This document shows, in pieces, positions 45,474-55,025 of a DNA stretch of 64,000 nt. Below the pieces are notes generated by a model. That model was not told where the DNA came from. It did no database searches and saw only the letters and a list, made by a program, of their open reading frames with translations. This DNA comes from Pseudothauera rhizosphaerae (lineage in GTDB: Bacteria > Pseudomonadota > Gammaproteobacteria > Burkholderiales > Rhodocyclaceae): positions 124,001 through 188,000 of the forward strand of contig NZ_SSOD01000003.1 of assembly GCF_004801305.1 (NCBI RefSeq), in the 5' to 3' direction. The position numbers and the translations under genes are program-made. Position 1 is the first letter of the stretch, and the number at the start of each line of letters is the position of its first letter.

Positions 45474-46319
45474 TCAGAGGGTGACCAGGGTCTGGCGGCC
45501 GACCCAGGATTCGCCGGCGGCCAGCTCGATGCGCTGGTGCGCGGCGGCGGCTTCCACGCACAGCATGCGGCGGAAGTCGCCCGGCGCCATGTCGGCGATC
45601 TGCGCGCTGCCGTCTTCCCACGGGTTCCACACCACCACGTCCGGGAAGCCGTCGGCGTTGATGCCCAGCGCACGGCCGGACTCGCGCAGCAGCAGGGGTC
45701 GGGTCACGTCGTGGTAGACCCGGTCGATGCCGGCCTCGAAAATCAGCGCCTCGCCGGATTCGCGGCGGACGGCGTCGCCGTGCAGGGCGTCCCGGTATTC
45801 GAAGCCGTGCAGGCCCTCCAGGCGGGATTCCTCCAGTTCGGCCACGCGCAGATAGGTGTGCAGCGCGGCGCTGAAGGCGAAGGGGGCGTGGCCGCTGTTC
45901 TCCACTTCCAGCTCCAGGTCCAGGCGGCCGCCCTCGATGGCCAGCGTGAGTTCCAGCAGGAAGGGATGCGGCCACAAGGCACGGGTTTCGGGGTTGTCGG
46001 CCAGTTGCAGCGTGGCCAGCGCGTAGTCGCCGCCGCTGCGCTGTTCGGTGATCTCCCACAGGGCGGTGCGTGCGAAGCCGTGGCGCGGCAGCTTGCCCAG
46101 GGTGGAGAACTGGGGAAAGCACACCGGTACGCCGCCGCGGACGGGGCTCTTGCCGTCGAAGCGGGCGCGGTCGCTCAGGTAGAGCCGTTCGCGTCCGCGC
46201 GTCGGCGCCCAGGACAGCACCTGGCCGCCGTAAGGGGTGACGACGGCGCTGGCACCGTCGGCGGTGCTCAGGTGCAGGGCCGGCAGGCCCTGGAATTCTA
46301 TGGTTTCGATGCCGGGCAT
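45474..46319 (-). CDS. D-hexose-6-phosphate mutarotase (YeaD-like)
   Basis: 281-residue aldose-1-epimerase-like enzyme that interconverts anomers of hexose 6-phosphates. It shows '[14 protein letters not shown]', '[12 protein letters not shown]', 'HGFART', '[14 protein letters not shown]' and the catalytic Glu region '[20 protein letters not shown]'. Length matches YeaD (about 290). It stands alone between a REP element and the Pat-type gene. Confidence 0.9.
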   Translation of the reverse strand: MPGIETIEFQGLPALHLSTADGASAVVTPYGGQVLSWAPTRGRERLYLSDRARFDGKSPVRGGVPVCFPQFSTLGKLPRHGFARTALWEITEQRSGGDYALATLQLADNPETRALWPHPFLLELTLAIEGGRLDLELEVENSGHAPFAFSAALHTYLRVAELEESRLEGLHGFEYRDALHGDAVRRESGEALIFEAGIDRVYHDVTRPLLLRESGRALGINADGFPDVVVWNPWEDGSAQIADMAPGDFRRMLCVEAAAAHQRIELAAGESWVGRQTLVTL

Positions 46320-46363
46320 GGTGTCCGTGTGGTCCGGGAGAAGGCGGCGATGATACTCCCGGC

Positions 46364-49051
46364 TCAGTCCTGCAGCGCCAGCACCCCGAGCTTGACGGTG
46401 TTGTCCTCGGGGTCGTTGGAGAGCACGAAACCCAGGCCCTGGACGAACTTCAGCATGCGCTCGTTGTTGGCGAGGAAGACACCGTTCATGTAGGCCAGGC
46501 CCTTGCCGCGCGCGGTTTCGATGAGCACGCCCATGAGGCGGCGGGCGAGGCCGCGGTGCTGCCATTCGTCGGACACCACCACGGCGAACTCGCAGGATTC
46601 GCCGTCCGGGTTCACCGCGTAGCGGCACACGCCGATTTCCATGTCGGCGCCGTCCTTTTCCACCGTGGCGACGAAGGCCATCTCCCGGTCGTAGTCGATC
46701 TGGGTGAGGCGGGCGACCATCGCGGGCGGCAGTTCGCGCATGGTGTTCATGAAGCGGTAATACTTGGTTTCGGGCGACAGCTTGCGCACGAACTCGATCT
46801 CCAGCTCCGCGTCTTCCGGCTTGATCGGGCGGATGGTGACCTCGGTGCCGTCGGGCACGGTCCACTTGTGGGTGAGGTGCGACGGATAGGGGTGGATCGC
46901 CATGTGGTCGTAGCGATCCGCGGTGGGCGAGACGTTGTCCACGATGATGCGGCAATCCACCGCCACCGCGCCCTTTTCGTCCACGATCAGCGGGTTGATC
47001 TCCATCTGGTGGATCCACGGCAGCTCGCAGACCATCTCGGAGACGCGCAGCATCACGAGTTCCAGCGCATCCATGTCCACCGCGGGCATGTTGCGGAACT
47101 CGTCGAGCAGCGGGGCGACGCGGCTGGAGCGGATCAGGTCGCGCACCAGGAAGTTGTTGAGCGGCGGCAGGGCCACGGCCAGGTCGCGGTTGGCCTCGAC
47201 CCGGTTGCCGCCCTCGCCGAAGGTGATCACCGGCCCGAACACGGCGTCGCGCTTGACGCCCACGACCAGTTCGCGGCCGTTGCGCTTGAGGATCATGGGC
47301 TCGATGGCCACGCCGTTGATCGCCGCGTCCGGCTTGTTCTTGCGCACCTCGTCGAGGATTTCCTGGTAGGCGGTGCGCACCGCGGCCAGGCTGCCGAGGT
47401 TCAGGCGCACGCCGCCGGAATCGCTCTTGTGGATGATGCTGGGGGAGTCGATCTTCATCACCACCGGCAGGCCGATTTCCTCGGCCAGCACCATGGCCTC
47501 GGTGGCCGAGCGTGCCACCACGGTCTGCGCGATGGGGATGCGGAAGGCGGCCAGCAGGGCCTTCGATTCCATCTCGTTGAGCGCCTTGCGGCGCTCGGCG
47601 AGCGCGGTTTCGATGACCAGGCGGGCGCTTTCGATGGACGGCGGATTCAGGTGCGACAGGGAAGCCGGCGTCTGCATCAGCAGCTTCTGGTTGCGGTAGT
47701 AGGCGGAGATGTGGCTGAACAGTTCCACCGCCGGCTCCGGCGTGCGGAAGGTGGGGATGCCCGCCTCGATGAACATGTGGCGCGCTTCCAGCACCAGTTC
47801 CTCGCCCATCCAGCAGGTCAGCACCGGTTTGTCGGCGTTCTTCTCCAGGTCGATGATCGCCTGGGCCACCTCGGTGGGCTCGGTCATGGCCTGGGGGGTG
47901 AGCATGACCATCACGCCGTCCACGTTGGGGCCTTCCAGCACGGCCTGCACCGTCTTGCGGTAGCGCTCCACGTCGGCGTCGCCGAGGATGTCCACCGGGT
48001 TGCCGTGGGACCAGCCGGCGGGCAGGGCGGCGTTGAGCTTCTCCATCGTGCCTTCGGAGAACTCGGACAGCGGAATGCCCAGGTCGGCACAGCGGTCGGC
48101 GGCCATCACGCCCGGGCCGCCGCCGTTGGTGATCACGGCCAGGCGGTTGCCGCGCGGGCGGAAGTGGGAGAACAGCGCGTTGGCGGCGGCGAAGAGCTGC
48201 CCCATGTTGTACAGGCGGATCACGCCGGCGCGGCGCAGGGCGGCGTCGAAGACCCCATCCTCGCCCACCTGCGCGCCGGTGTGCTGCAGCACCGCCTTGG
48301 AGGCGTCCGGGTGGCGGCCCACCTTGATCAGCAGCACCGGCTTGACGCGCGCCGCGCCCCGCAGCGCGCTCATGAAGCGGCGCGCGTCGCGGATGCCTTC
48401 CACGTACAGGAAGATGCTCTCCGTGCGCGGGTCCGAGATCATGTATTCGAGCACTTCGCCGAAGTCGATGTCGGAGGACGAGCCGAGCGACACCACGGCC
48501 GAGAAGCCCACGTTGTTGGGCTTGGCCCAGTCCAGGATGGCGGCGCACAGGGCGCCGGACTGGGAGATCAGGCCGATGCTGCCCTTGTTGGCGCTGGCGT
48601 GGGCGAAGGTGGCGTTGAGCCCCAGTTCCGGACGCATGATGCCCAGGCAATTGGGGCCCAGCAGGCGGATGCGGTGGCGGCGCGCGGCCTCCACCACCTG
48701 GCGTTCCAGCTTGGCGCCGCGCGGGCCGGTCTCGGAGAAACCGGCGGAGAGCACGATGACCGCCTTGACGCCGGCGCGCCCGCAGGCATCGACGATGTCC
48801 GGGATTTTTTCCGCGCGCACCGCGATCACGGCGAGATCGAGGCGGTGGGGCACGTCTTCGACCGACTTGTAACAGGGTACGCCGAGCACCGATTCGTGGC
48901 GGGGGTTGATGGCGAACAGACGGCCCTTGAAGGCCGAATCGAGCATGTTGCGGATCAGCACGTTGCCGAGGGAGGATTCCCGCTCGCTGGCGCCGATGAC
49001 GCCCACCGACCGGGGTTCCAGCAGGGGCGTGAGGTAGTGTTTTTCTTTCAT
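46364..49051 (-). CDS. Pat-type protein: ADP-forming acyl-CoA synthetase-like with C-terminal GNAT acetyltransferase
   Basis: 895-residue protein. The N-terminal CoA-binding domain has 'SVGVIGASERESSLGNVLIR' and 'LLGPNCLGIMRPELGLNATF'. A succinyl-CoA-synthetase-like region and an ATP-grasp domain follow ('RIPIAQTVVARSATEAMVLA', 'PVVMKIDSPSIIHKSDSGGV'). The C-terminal GNAT part has 'VVSDEWQHRGLARRLMGVLI'. This is the architecture of Pat/PatZ (YfiQ), which acetylates acetyl-CoA synthetase and other proteins. The length is similar to E. coli PatZ (886). The start at 49051 is chosen because it begins the conserved 'LTPLLEPRSV'. Confidence 0.9.
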   Translation of the reverse strand: MKEKHYLTPLLEPRSVGVIGASERESSLGNVLIRNMLDSAFKGRLFAINPRHESVLGVPCYKSVEDVPHRLDLAVIAVRAEKIPDIVDACGRAGVKAVIVLSAGFSETGPRGAKLERQVVEAARRHRIRLLGPNCLGIMRPELGLNATFAHASANKGSIGLISQSGALCAAILDWAKPNNVGFSAVVSLGSSSDIDFGEVLEYMISDPRTESIFLYVEGIRDARRFMSALRGAARVKPVLLIKVGRHPDASKAVLQHTGAQVGEDGVFDAALRRAGVIRLYNMGQLFAAANALFSHFRPRGNRLAVITNGGGPGVMAADRCADLGIPLSEFSEGTMEKLNAALPAGWSHGNPVDILGDADVERYRKTVQAVLEGPNVDGVMVMLTPQAMTEPTEVAQAIIDLEKNADKPVLTCWMGEELVLEARHMFIEAGIPTFRTPEPAVELFSHISAYYRNQKLLMQTPASLSHLNPPSIESARLVIETALAERRKALNEMESKALLAAFRIPIAQTVVARSATEAMVLAEEIGLPVVMKIDSPSIIHKSDSGGVRLNLGSLAAVRTAYQEILDEVRKNKPDAAINGVAIEPMILKRNGRELVVGVKRDAVFGPVITFGEGGNRVEANRDLAVALPPLNNFLVRDLIRSSRVAPLLDEFRNMPAVDMDALELVMLRVSEMVCELPWIHQMEINPLIVDEKGAVAVDCRIIVDNVSPTADRYDHMAIHPYPSHLTHKWTVPDGTEVTIRPIKPEDAELEIEFVRKLSPETKYYRFMNTMRELPPAMVARLTQIDYDREMAFVATVEKDGADMEIGVCRYAVNPDGESCEFAVVVSDEWQHRGLARRLMGVLIETARGKGLAYMNGVFLANNERMLKFVQGLGFVLSNDPEDNTVKLGVLALQD

Positions 49052-49240
49052 GGTGCAGTACCCGTTACGGTCTGTTCGTCCTGTCGCGCCGGCCGCGTCG
49101 TTCGCGGGCCGGCCGGTGCGGCGTCCGCCCTGTTGGACGGGCCGCGTGCGCCGGCAAGGATAGTGCGGTGCACAATGATGGATTGTGACACAAGTCAAAC
49201 ACCTGTTCCGCGCCGGGCGCCGCGACCTGCCTTCTTTCCA

Positions 49241-50593
49241 TCAACTGTCCAGCGTGAAGTAGAAGGTGGCGCCTTCGCCGGGGCGGGATTGCGCCCAGAT
49301 CAGGCCGCCGTGGCGCGCGATGACGCGCTCGACCGTCGCCAGGCCGATGCCGGTGCCGGCGAACTCGCTGTCGCTGTGCAGGCGGTGGAAGGGGCGGAAC
49401 AGGTTGGCGGCGAAGGCCATGTCGAAGCCGGCGCCGTTGTCGCTCACCGAGAACACCCGCCGCTCGCCGTCCCGTTCGGCGCGGAAGACGATGTGCGCCA
49501 CCGGCTGGCGGGCGGAGAACTTCCACGCGTTGCGCAGCAGGTTCTCCAGCACGATGCGCATCAGGTTGCGGTCGGCGTTGACCTGCATGCGCTGGGTGAT
49601 CTGCACTTCCACCTTGCGTTCGGGCTCCTCGGCGCGCAGCTCGTCGACCACCTGCAGGGCGATCCCGGAAAGATCCACGAGTTCGCGGTTGACCGGCTGG
49701 CGGGTCAGGCGGGCGAGGTCGATGAGGTCGTCGATGAGCTGCGACATGCGGTCTGTCGCCTTGCGGATGCGTTCCAGGTGGGCGCGCGAGGAGGGCTCCA
49801 GCCTGTCTTCCAGTTCTTCCTCGAGGATGCGCGCGAAGCCGTCGATGGCCCGCAGGGGCGCGCGCAGGTCGTGGGACACCGAATAGGAAAAGGCCTCCAG
49901 CTCGCGGTTGGAGGCCTCCAGCTCGGCGGTGCGCACGCGCACCCGCGTTTCCAGTTCCTGGTTGATGTTCTTCAGCGTCAGTTCGGCGACCTTGCGCGCG
50001 GAAATGTCGTCCAGCGTGCCCGCCAGTCCCGGCGGGTCGCCGTTGCCGTCGTGCACCGCGCGGCCGGCCGCCTCGATCCAGCGCACCTCGCCGTTGCGGG
50101 TGCGCAGGCGCAGTTCGCTGTGGGTCTCGGCGCATTCGCCGGCGGCGATCCGCCTGAGGTTCTCCCGTGCGGCGGGCACGTCGTCCGGGTGCAGGAAATC
50201 CACCAGGCTCTTGCCCAGGCTGACGGCCACCGGGTAGCCGCTGATGCGCTCCCAGGCACTGTTCAGAAAGGTGAGGCGGCCGCTGGCATCGGTGCGCAGG
50301 ATGACTTCGTTGACCGATTCCACCACCTCCTGGTAGCGCGCCTGGCTTTCGCGCAGCGCGCGTTCGGTGGCCTGGCGCTCGGTGTCGTCGTCGGCGCGCT
50401 GCAGGCTGGCGATCTGCCAGTCGCGCAGGATGCGCAGGCTCAGGGGTACGGCGAGGATCAGCGCGGCGAGCACGACGGCGCCAGCGAACCAGGCGTAGGG
50501 GGCGGAGGGCGCGTCGGCCGCATGCAGCATGGCGGGATGCAGGGCGACCGCCGCGAGCGCCAGCGCCGGGAGGTGGGAAACATACCGCTTCAC
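49241..50593 (-). CDS. PAS-domain sensor histidine kinase
   Basis: 450-residue membrane kinase. Signal-like and membrane segments ('ALALAAVALHPAMLHA', 'WFAGAVVLAALILAVPLSL') precede a PAS domain with PAC (about residues 85-205, 'VNEVILRTDASGRLTFLNSA'). A coiled coil is followed by HisKA 'FSYSVSHDLRAPLRAIDGF' and a HATPase domain with 'ENLLRNAWKFS', 'DNGAGFDM' and 'GTGIGLATV'. This is the bacteriophytochrome-like HisKA subtype. No response regulator is adjacent, so its partner is elsewhere. Confidence 0.9.
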   Translation of the reverse strand: MKRYVSHLPALALAAVALHPAMLHAADAPSAPYAWFAGAVVLAALILAVPLSLRILRDWQIASLQRADDDTERQATERALRESQARYQEVVESVNEVILRTDASGRLTFLNSAWERISGYPVAVSLGKSLVDFLHPDDVPAARENLRRIAAGECAETHSELRLRTRNGEVRWIEAAGRAVHDGNGDPPGLAGTLDDISARKVAELTLKNINQELETRVRVRTAELEASNRELEAFSYSVSHDLRAPLRAIDGFARILEEELEDRLEPSSRAHLERIRKATDRMSQLIDDLIDLARLTRQPVNRELVDLSGIALQVVDELRAEEPERKVEVQITQRMQVNADRNLMRIVLENLLRNAWKFSARQPVAHIVFRAERDGERRVFSVSDNGAGFDMAFAANLFRPFHRLHSDSEFAGTGIGLATVERVIARHGGLIWAQSRPGEGATFYFTLDS

Positions 50594-50776
50594 AAGGCAT
50601 CCGTCGGTGGACGACGTCTCCTTTGCCGCATGGTGGGCATTTCTATATCACATATCGACACGGGCTTGGGGCCTTTCCGCGCACGGGGGTGTGACGCAGG
50701 CCGATGCGGGCTAGAATCTTCCGCTCGCCGGGCGGTTCGGTGCCCGGTTCGCCTCGTCCATTGCGGGAATAACGCC

Positions 50777-52237
50777 ATGCAGAAGATCATCGAATCCCCC
50801 CTGTTCCGCCAGCAGGCCTACATCGACGGCGCCTGGGTGGACGCCGACGGCGGCGCCAGCTTCGCCGTCACCGACCCGGCCACGGGCGAAACCCTCGGCC
50901 GCGTGCCAGACCTGGGTGCGGCGGAAACCCGTCGCGCCATCGCCGCCGCCGAGGCGGCCTGGCCCGCCTGGCGCAAGCGCCTGGCGAAGGAACGCGCCGC
51001 GCTGCTGCGGCGCTGGTTCGAACTGATCCTCGCCCATGCCGACGAATTGGCGCTGCTGATGACCACCGAGCAGGGCAAGCCCCTGGCCGAGGCAAAGGGC
51101 GAGGTGATCTACGGCGCCTCTTTCGTGGAATGGTTCGCCGAGGAAGCCAAGCGCGCTGGCGGCGAGGTCATCCCCACCAGCGGCGCCGACCGCCGCCTGT
51201 TCGCCATCCGCCAGCCGGTGGGCGTGTGCGCCATGATCACGCCGTGGAACTTCCCGGCTGCGATGATCACCCGCAAGGCCGCGCCGGCGCTGGCCGCCGG
51301 GTGCACGGTGGTCATCAAGCCCGCCGAGCAGACCCCCTTCACCGCGCTTGCGCTGGCGGCGTTGGCGGAGCAGGCCGGAATTCCGCGCGGTGTCCTCAAC
51401 GTGCTCACCGGCGACCCGGTGGCCATCGGCGGCGAACTGACCGCCAATCCCGTGGTGCGCAAGCTGTCCTTCACCGGCTCCACCGAGGTGGGCCGGCTGC
51501 TGATGGCCCAGTGCGCGCCGACGATCAAGAAGCTGTCCCTGGAACTGGGCGGCAATGCCCCCTTTATCGTGTTCGACGACGCGGACCTGGATGCCGCGGT
51601 GGAAGGCGCGCTCGCCTCCAAGTACCGCAACGCAGGCCAGACCTGCGTGTGCGCCAACCGCATGCTGGTGCAGGCCGGCGTGTATGAGCGCTTCACCAAC
51701 AGACTTGCCGAGGCCATGGCGGGCTTCCGCGTCGGCCGCGGCGTGGACGAGGGCGTGAACGTCGGCCCGCTCATCGACGAGGCGGCCATCGCCAAGGTGG
51801 AGGAACTGGTGGCCGACGCGGTCGCCAAGGGCGCCCGGGCCGTGGCGGGTGGCGCGCGCCATGCGCTGGGCGGCAACTTCTACCAGCCCACCGTGCTGGC
51901 CGACGTGACTCCGGCCATGCGCGTGGCCCGCGAAGAAATCTTCGGCCCGGTGGCGCCCATCTTCCGCTTCGAGGATGAAGCCGAGGCCATCCGCCTCGCC
52001 AACGACACCGAATACGGCCTGGCCGCCTATTTCTACGCCCGCGACGTGGGCCGCATCTTCCGCGTCGCCGAGGAGCTGGAATACGGCATGGTGGGCGTCA
52101 ATGCCGGCATCCTGGCCAACGAGGTGTCGCCCTTCGGCGGCATCAAGCAGTCCGGCCTGGGGCGCGAAGGCTCCACCCACGGCATCGACGAGTACCTGGA
52201 GATCAAGGCCCTGCACATCGCCGGCATCGACCGCTGA
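50777..52237 (+). CDS. gabD: NAD(P)-dependent succinate-semialdehyde dehydrogenase-type aldehyde dehydrogenase
   Basis: 486-residue ALDH. It has 'ITPWNFPAAMITRKAAPALA', cofactor-binding 'FTGSTEVGRLL', general base Glu in 'LELGGNAPFIVF' and catalytic Cys in 'NAGQTCVCANR', which also has the second Cys typical of GabD-type enzymes. The C-terminal 'SPFGGIKQSGLGREGSTHGI' and 'LEIKALHI' are the succinate/glutarate semialdehyde dehydrogenase signature. Length fits GabD (about 482). The stop shares one base with the next start (TGATG). Confidence 0.9.
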   Translation: MQKIIESPLFRQQAYIDGAWVDADGGASFAVTDPATGETLGRVPDLGAAETRRAIAAAEAAWPAWRKRLAKERAALLRRWFELILAHADELALLMTTEQGKPLAEAKGEVIYGASFVEWFAEEAKRAGGEVIPTSGADRRLFAIRQPVGVCAMITPWNFPAAMITRKAAPALAAGCTVVIKPAEQTPFTALALAALAEQAGIPRGVLNVLTGDPVAIGGELTANPVVRKLSFTGSTEVGRLLMAQCAPTIKKLSLELGGNAPFIVFDDADLDAAVEGALASKYRNAGQTCVCANRMLVQAGVYERFTNRLAEAMAGFRVGRGVDEGVNVGPLIDEAAIAKVEELVADAVAKGARAVAGGARHALGGNFYQPTVLADVTPAMRVAREEIFGPVAPIFRFEDEAEAIRLANDTEYGLAAYFYARDVGRIFRVAEELEYGMVGVNAGILANEVSPFGGIKQSGLGREGSTHGIDEYLEIKALHIAGIDR

Positions 52238-52782
52238 TGCAGCCCTCGCCCTGGGTCGTCCGCTTCGCGCCCCTGATCCGCGCCGGCGGGCGGGTGCTGG
52301 ACGTGGCCTGCGGCAGCGGACGGCATGCGCGCTGGCTGGCCGGACGGGGTTACGCGGTGGAGGCGGCGGACCGGGATGCCGAGGCGCTGGCGGCGCTGCG
52401 GGGCACGGCCGGCGTCACCACGCGCCACGCGGACCTGGAAGAGGGCGCCTGGCCCTACGCCGGCGCCCAGTTCGACGGCATCGTGGTCGCCAACTACCTG
52501 TACCGCCCGCGCTTCGCCGACCTGCTGGCCTGCCTCGCGCCGGGCGGCGTGCTGCTCTATGAGACCTTCATGGCGGGCAACGAGCGCTTCGGCAAGCCGT
52601 CCAGCCCGGATTTCCTGCTGCGGCCGAACGAACTGCTGGAGCGTGTAGCGGGCGACTGCACGGTCGTCGCCTTCGAGCAGGGCGAGGTGGCGTTGCCGCG
52701 GCCGGCAGTGGTGCAGCGGGTGTGTGCGCTGCGCGGCGACGGCCGGGCGGCCGTATTCCTCCCCCTTCAAGGGGGAGGCTAG
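52237..52782 (+). CDS. Class I SAM-dependent methyltransferase
   Basis: 181-residue methyltransferase fold. SAM-binding motif I is 'VLDVACGSGRHARWLA' (residues 20-35), followed by 'VEAADRDAEALAAL' and 'FDGIVVANYLYRP'. The target is unknown; similar small proteins are annotated as tellurite-resistance TehB-like. It is translationally coupled to gabD. The last nine codons run into a GC-rich inverted repeat (from 52758), so the C-terminus 'FLPLQGGG' is encoded by that repeat and may be a late extension. Confidence 0.85.
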   Translation: MQPSPWVVRFAPLIRAGGRVLDVACGSGRHARWLAGRGYAVEAADRDAEALAALRGTAGVTTRHADLEEGAWPYAGAQFDGIVVANYLYRPRFADLLACLAPGGVLLYETFMAGNERFGKPSSPDFLLRPNELLERVAGDCTVVAFEQGEVALPRPAVVQRVCALRGDGRAAVFLPLQGGG

Positions 52783-52856
52783 GAGGGGGATGGGTTTCGG
52801 TTCAGCACGGCGATAAACCCATCCCCATCCCAACCCTCCCCTTGAAGGGGAGGGAG
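52758..52856. repeat. Nested inverted repeats, intergenic family element
   Basis: CCTCCCCCTTCAAGGGGGAGG (52758 on) is itself palindromic. With AGGAGGGGGATGGGTTT it pairs with AAACCCATCCCCATCCCAAC and CCTCCCCTTGAAGGGGAGG on the right, leaving a short loop. It separates the convergent methyltransferase and mnmH genes and could end both transcripts. Confidence 0.65.
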
Positions 52857-52895
52857 TGTTCGTGCTTCATTCCATCCGCCGGATTGCTAGGCACC

Positions 52896-53939
52896 CTATG
52901 CCGCCAGGATCGCGTCGGCCAGCCGCTCGATGCCGGCCTTGTCGAGGCGGTCCGTTTCCAGGCGTTGCGCGGCCTCCAGGCGGGCGTAGTGCTGGCCTTG
53001 GGAGCGCCGGTAGTGGGGATCGTAGTGCAGGTCGATCAACTCGCCGAACAGTTCCGCCAGCGCCCCGCGCCCGGCCCAGTCGTGCCAGCGTTCCAGCGTC
53101 TCGTTGCTCTGCAGTCCTTTCAGACGGGCGAGGCTGGCCTGCAGGCCGGCCGGATCGTCGCCCAGCCAGGCGTAGTCGCGCAGCAGGAAGTCCAGCCGTG
53201 CCGAGCGGCTGGCGGCGATGGCCACGCAGGGACTGGTGCGCACCTGGGCGATCAGCGCCTCGGGCAGGTGTACCACGCCGATCTTGCGGCTTTCCGCCTC
53301 GACGAACACCGGTCGCGCGGGGTCGAAGCCTTGCAGGGCGGCGAACAGCGCGGTCTCGAAGGATTTCTGCGTCGGCTGCGGCCGGCCGGGCAGCGCCCCC
53401 AGCACGGAGCCGCGGTGGGCGGCCAGATCTTCCAGGTCCAGCACCTGGGCGCCGCGCCGGGCGAGGGCTTCCAGCACCCGCGTCTTGGCGCTGCCGGTGG
53501 GGCCGGAGAGCACGCGGAAGCGCAGGCGGGCGGGCAGGGTTTCCAGCTCGGCGATGACCATGCGGCGCCAGGACTTGTAGCCGCCCGCGAGCTGGTGGGC
53601 GTCCCAGCCCACCATGCGCAGCCAGGTCACGAAGGCGCCGCTGCGCATGCCGCCGCGCCAGCAATACACCAGCGGGCGCCAGTTTTTCGGCTTGTCGGCG
53701 AGGTGGCCGGCGAGGTGGCGGGAGATGTTGTCGAGCACCATGGTACCGCCGATGCGCCGCGCCTCGAAGGCCGAGCGCTGCTTGTAGGTGGTGCCCACGA
53801 TGATGCGCTGCTCGTTGTCCAGCACGGGCAGGTTGATCGCGCCGGGCAGGTGGTCCTCGGCGAATTCGGCCGGCGTGCGGGCGTCGATGATCTGGTCGAA
53901 CTCGGTGTGCTGTGCTACGGTCGCGAGGCCTTTCTTCAT
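52896..53939 (-). CDS. mnmH: tRNA 2-selenouridine synthase MnmH (SelU)
   Basis: 347-residue enzyme replacing sulfur by selenium in the wobble 2-thiouridine of tRNA-Lys, -Glu and -Gln. The N-terminal rhodanese domain has active-site C93 in 'VYCWRGGMRS'. A P-loop 'GPTGSAKT' spans residues 146-153, and the C-terminal part is 'RRSQGQHYARLEAAQRLE'. It uses selenophosphate from SelD, encoded divergently 42 bases away. The start at 53939 is four codons inside an alternative ATG and is preferred because the family begins near 'FDQIIDARTPAEFAEDHLPG'. Confidence 0.93.
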   Translation of the reverse strand: MKKGLATVAQHTEFDQIIDARTPAEFAEDHLPGAINLPVLDNEQRIIVGTTYKQRSAFEARRIGGTMVLDNISRHLAGHLADKPKNWRPLVYCWRGGMRSGAFVTWLRMVGWDAHQLAGGYKSWRRMVIAELETLPARLRFRVLSGPTGSAKTRVLEALARRGAQVLDLEDLAAHRGSVLGALPGRPQPTQKSFETALFAALQGFDPARPVFVEAESRKIGVVHLPEALIAQVRTSPCVAIAASRSARLDFLLRDYAWLGDDPAGLQASLARLKGLQSNETLERWHDWAGRGALAELFGELIDLHYDPHYRRSQGQHYARLEAAQRLETDRLDKAGIERLADAILAA

Positions 53940-53981
53940 TGCGTGCGGCACCCGCCGGGCGCCTTTTCCTTAGCGGGATTC

Positions 53982-55025
53982 ATGGATCGGATCAAACTGA
54001 CGCAATTTTCCCATGGCGGCGGATGCGGCTGCAAAATCTCCCCGGCCGTGCTCACCGACCTGCTCGGCAAGATGCCGGCCGGCCTGCTGCCGCCGGAGCT
54101 GCTGGTGGGCACCGAGCACGCCGACGATGCGGCGGTGTATCGCCTCAACGACCGCCAGGCGGTGGTGGCGACCACCGACTTCTTCACCCCCATCGTGGAC
54201 GACCCCTACGACTTCGGCCGCATCGCCGCGACCAACGCGCTGTCCGACGTCTACGCCATGGGCGCGCGCCCCATCCTGGCGCTGGCCGTGGTCGGCATGC
54301 CCATCGACAAGCTGCCCGCCGAGGTCATCGGCCGCATCCTGGAAGGCGGCGCCACGGTGTGCCGCGAGGCCGGCATCCCGCTCGCGGGCGGGCATTCCAT
54401 CGACGTGCTGGAGCCCATCTACGGCCTCGTCGGCCTGGGCGTGGTGGACCCGGCCCGGGTCAAGACCAATGCCGGCGCGCTGGCGGGCGACGTGCTGGTG
54501 CTGACCAAGCCGCTGGGCGTGGGCATCCTGTCCGCCGGGCTCAAGAAGGATTTGTTGTCCGGGGCAGGCTACGCCGAGATGGTACGCTGGACCACCACCC
54601 TGAACCGCGCCGGCGAACGGCTGGCGGAACTGGACGGCGTGCATGCGATCACCGACGTGACCGGCTTCGGCCTCGCCGGCCACCTGCTGGAAGTCTGCCG
54701 CGCCTCGCAACTGGGTGCGGAACTGGCCTTCGCCGACCTGCCGCTCATCGACGAGGCGCTCGCCCTGGTGCGCGACCAGGGCATCGCCACCGGCGCGTCC
54801 GGGCGCAACTGGGCGAGCTACGGCGAGGCCGTGCAACTGCCGGCCGACGCGCCGGAGTGGCAGCGCAAGCTGGTCACCGACCCGCAGACCAGCGGCGGCC
54901 TGCTGGTGGCCTGCGCGCCGAATGCGGTGGATGCGGTGCTCGCCGCTGTGCGCGAAGTACAGGGCAGCGAGGCTTACGTGATCGGGCGGCTCCTTGCCGG
55001 CGCGGCGGGCGTCCGCGTGCTCTGA
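53982..55025 (+). CDS. selD: Selenophosphate synthase
   Basis: 347-residue enzyme making selenophosphate from selenide and ATP. The active site 'GGGCGCKIS' has C15 and K18 (Cys17 and Lys20 in E. coli). Cys, not selenocysteine, is used. 'TTDFFTPIVDDPYDFGRIAA' and 'ITDVTGFGLAGHLLEVCR' are conserved. It is divergent from mnmH. With no selA or selB in this window, it can be tied only to tRNA selenation here. Confidence 0.95.
   Translation: MDRIKLTQFSHGGGCGCKISPAVLTDLLGKMPAGLLPPELLVGTEHADDAAVYRLNDRQAVVATTDFFTPIVDDPYDFGRIAATNALSDVYAMGARPILALAVVGMPIDKLPAEVIGRILEGGATVCREAGIPLAGGHSIDVLEPIYGLVGLGVVDPARVKTNAGALAGDVLVLTKPLGVGILSAGLKKDLLSGAGYAEMVRWTTTLNRAGERLAELDGVHAITDVTGFGLAGHLLEVCRASQLGAELAFADLPLIDEALALVRDQGIATGASGRNWASYGEAVQLPADAPEWQRKLVTDPQTSGGLLVACAPNAVDAVLAAVREVQGSEAYVIGRLLAGAAGVRVL

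Noticed and set aside
46556..52237. Single 1893-codon plus-strand frame ending as the aldehyde dehydrogenase
   Set aside because: Only the part from 50777 has homology. The rest is antisense to the Pat-type and histidine kinase genes.
53970..55025. Plus-strand extension of selD back to 52722
   Set aside because: The upstream part is antisense to mnmH and lacks homology. The selD active-site region begins right after the ATG at 53982.
53982..55025. Selenocysteine in selD or in the molybdoenzyme genes
   Set aside because: No in-frame TGA is present in any of these genes, and selD uses Cys at the active site.
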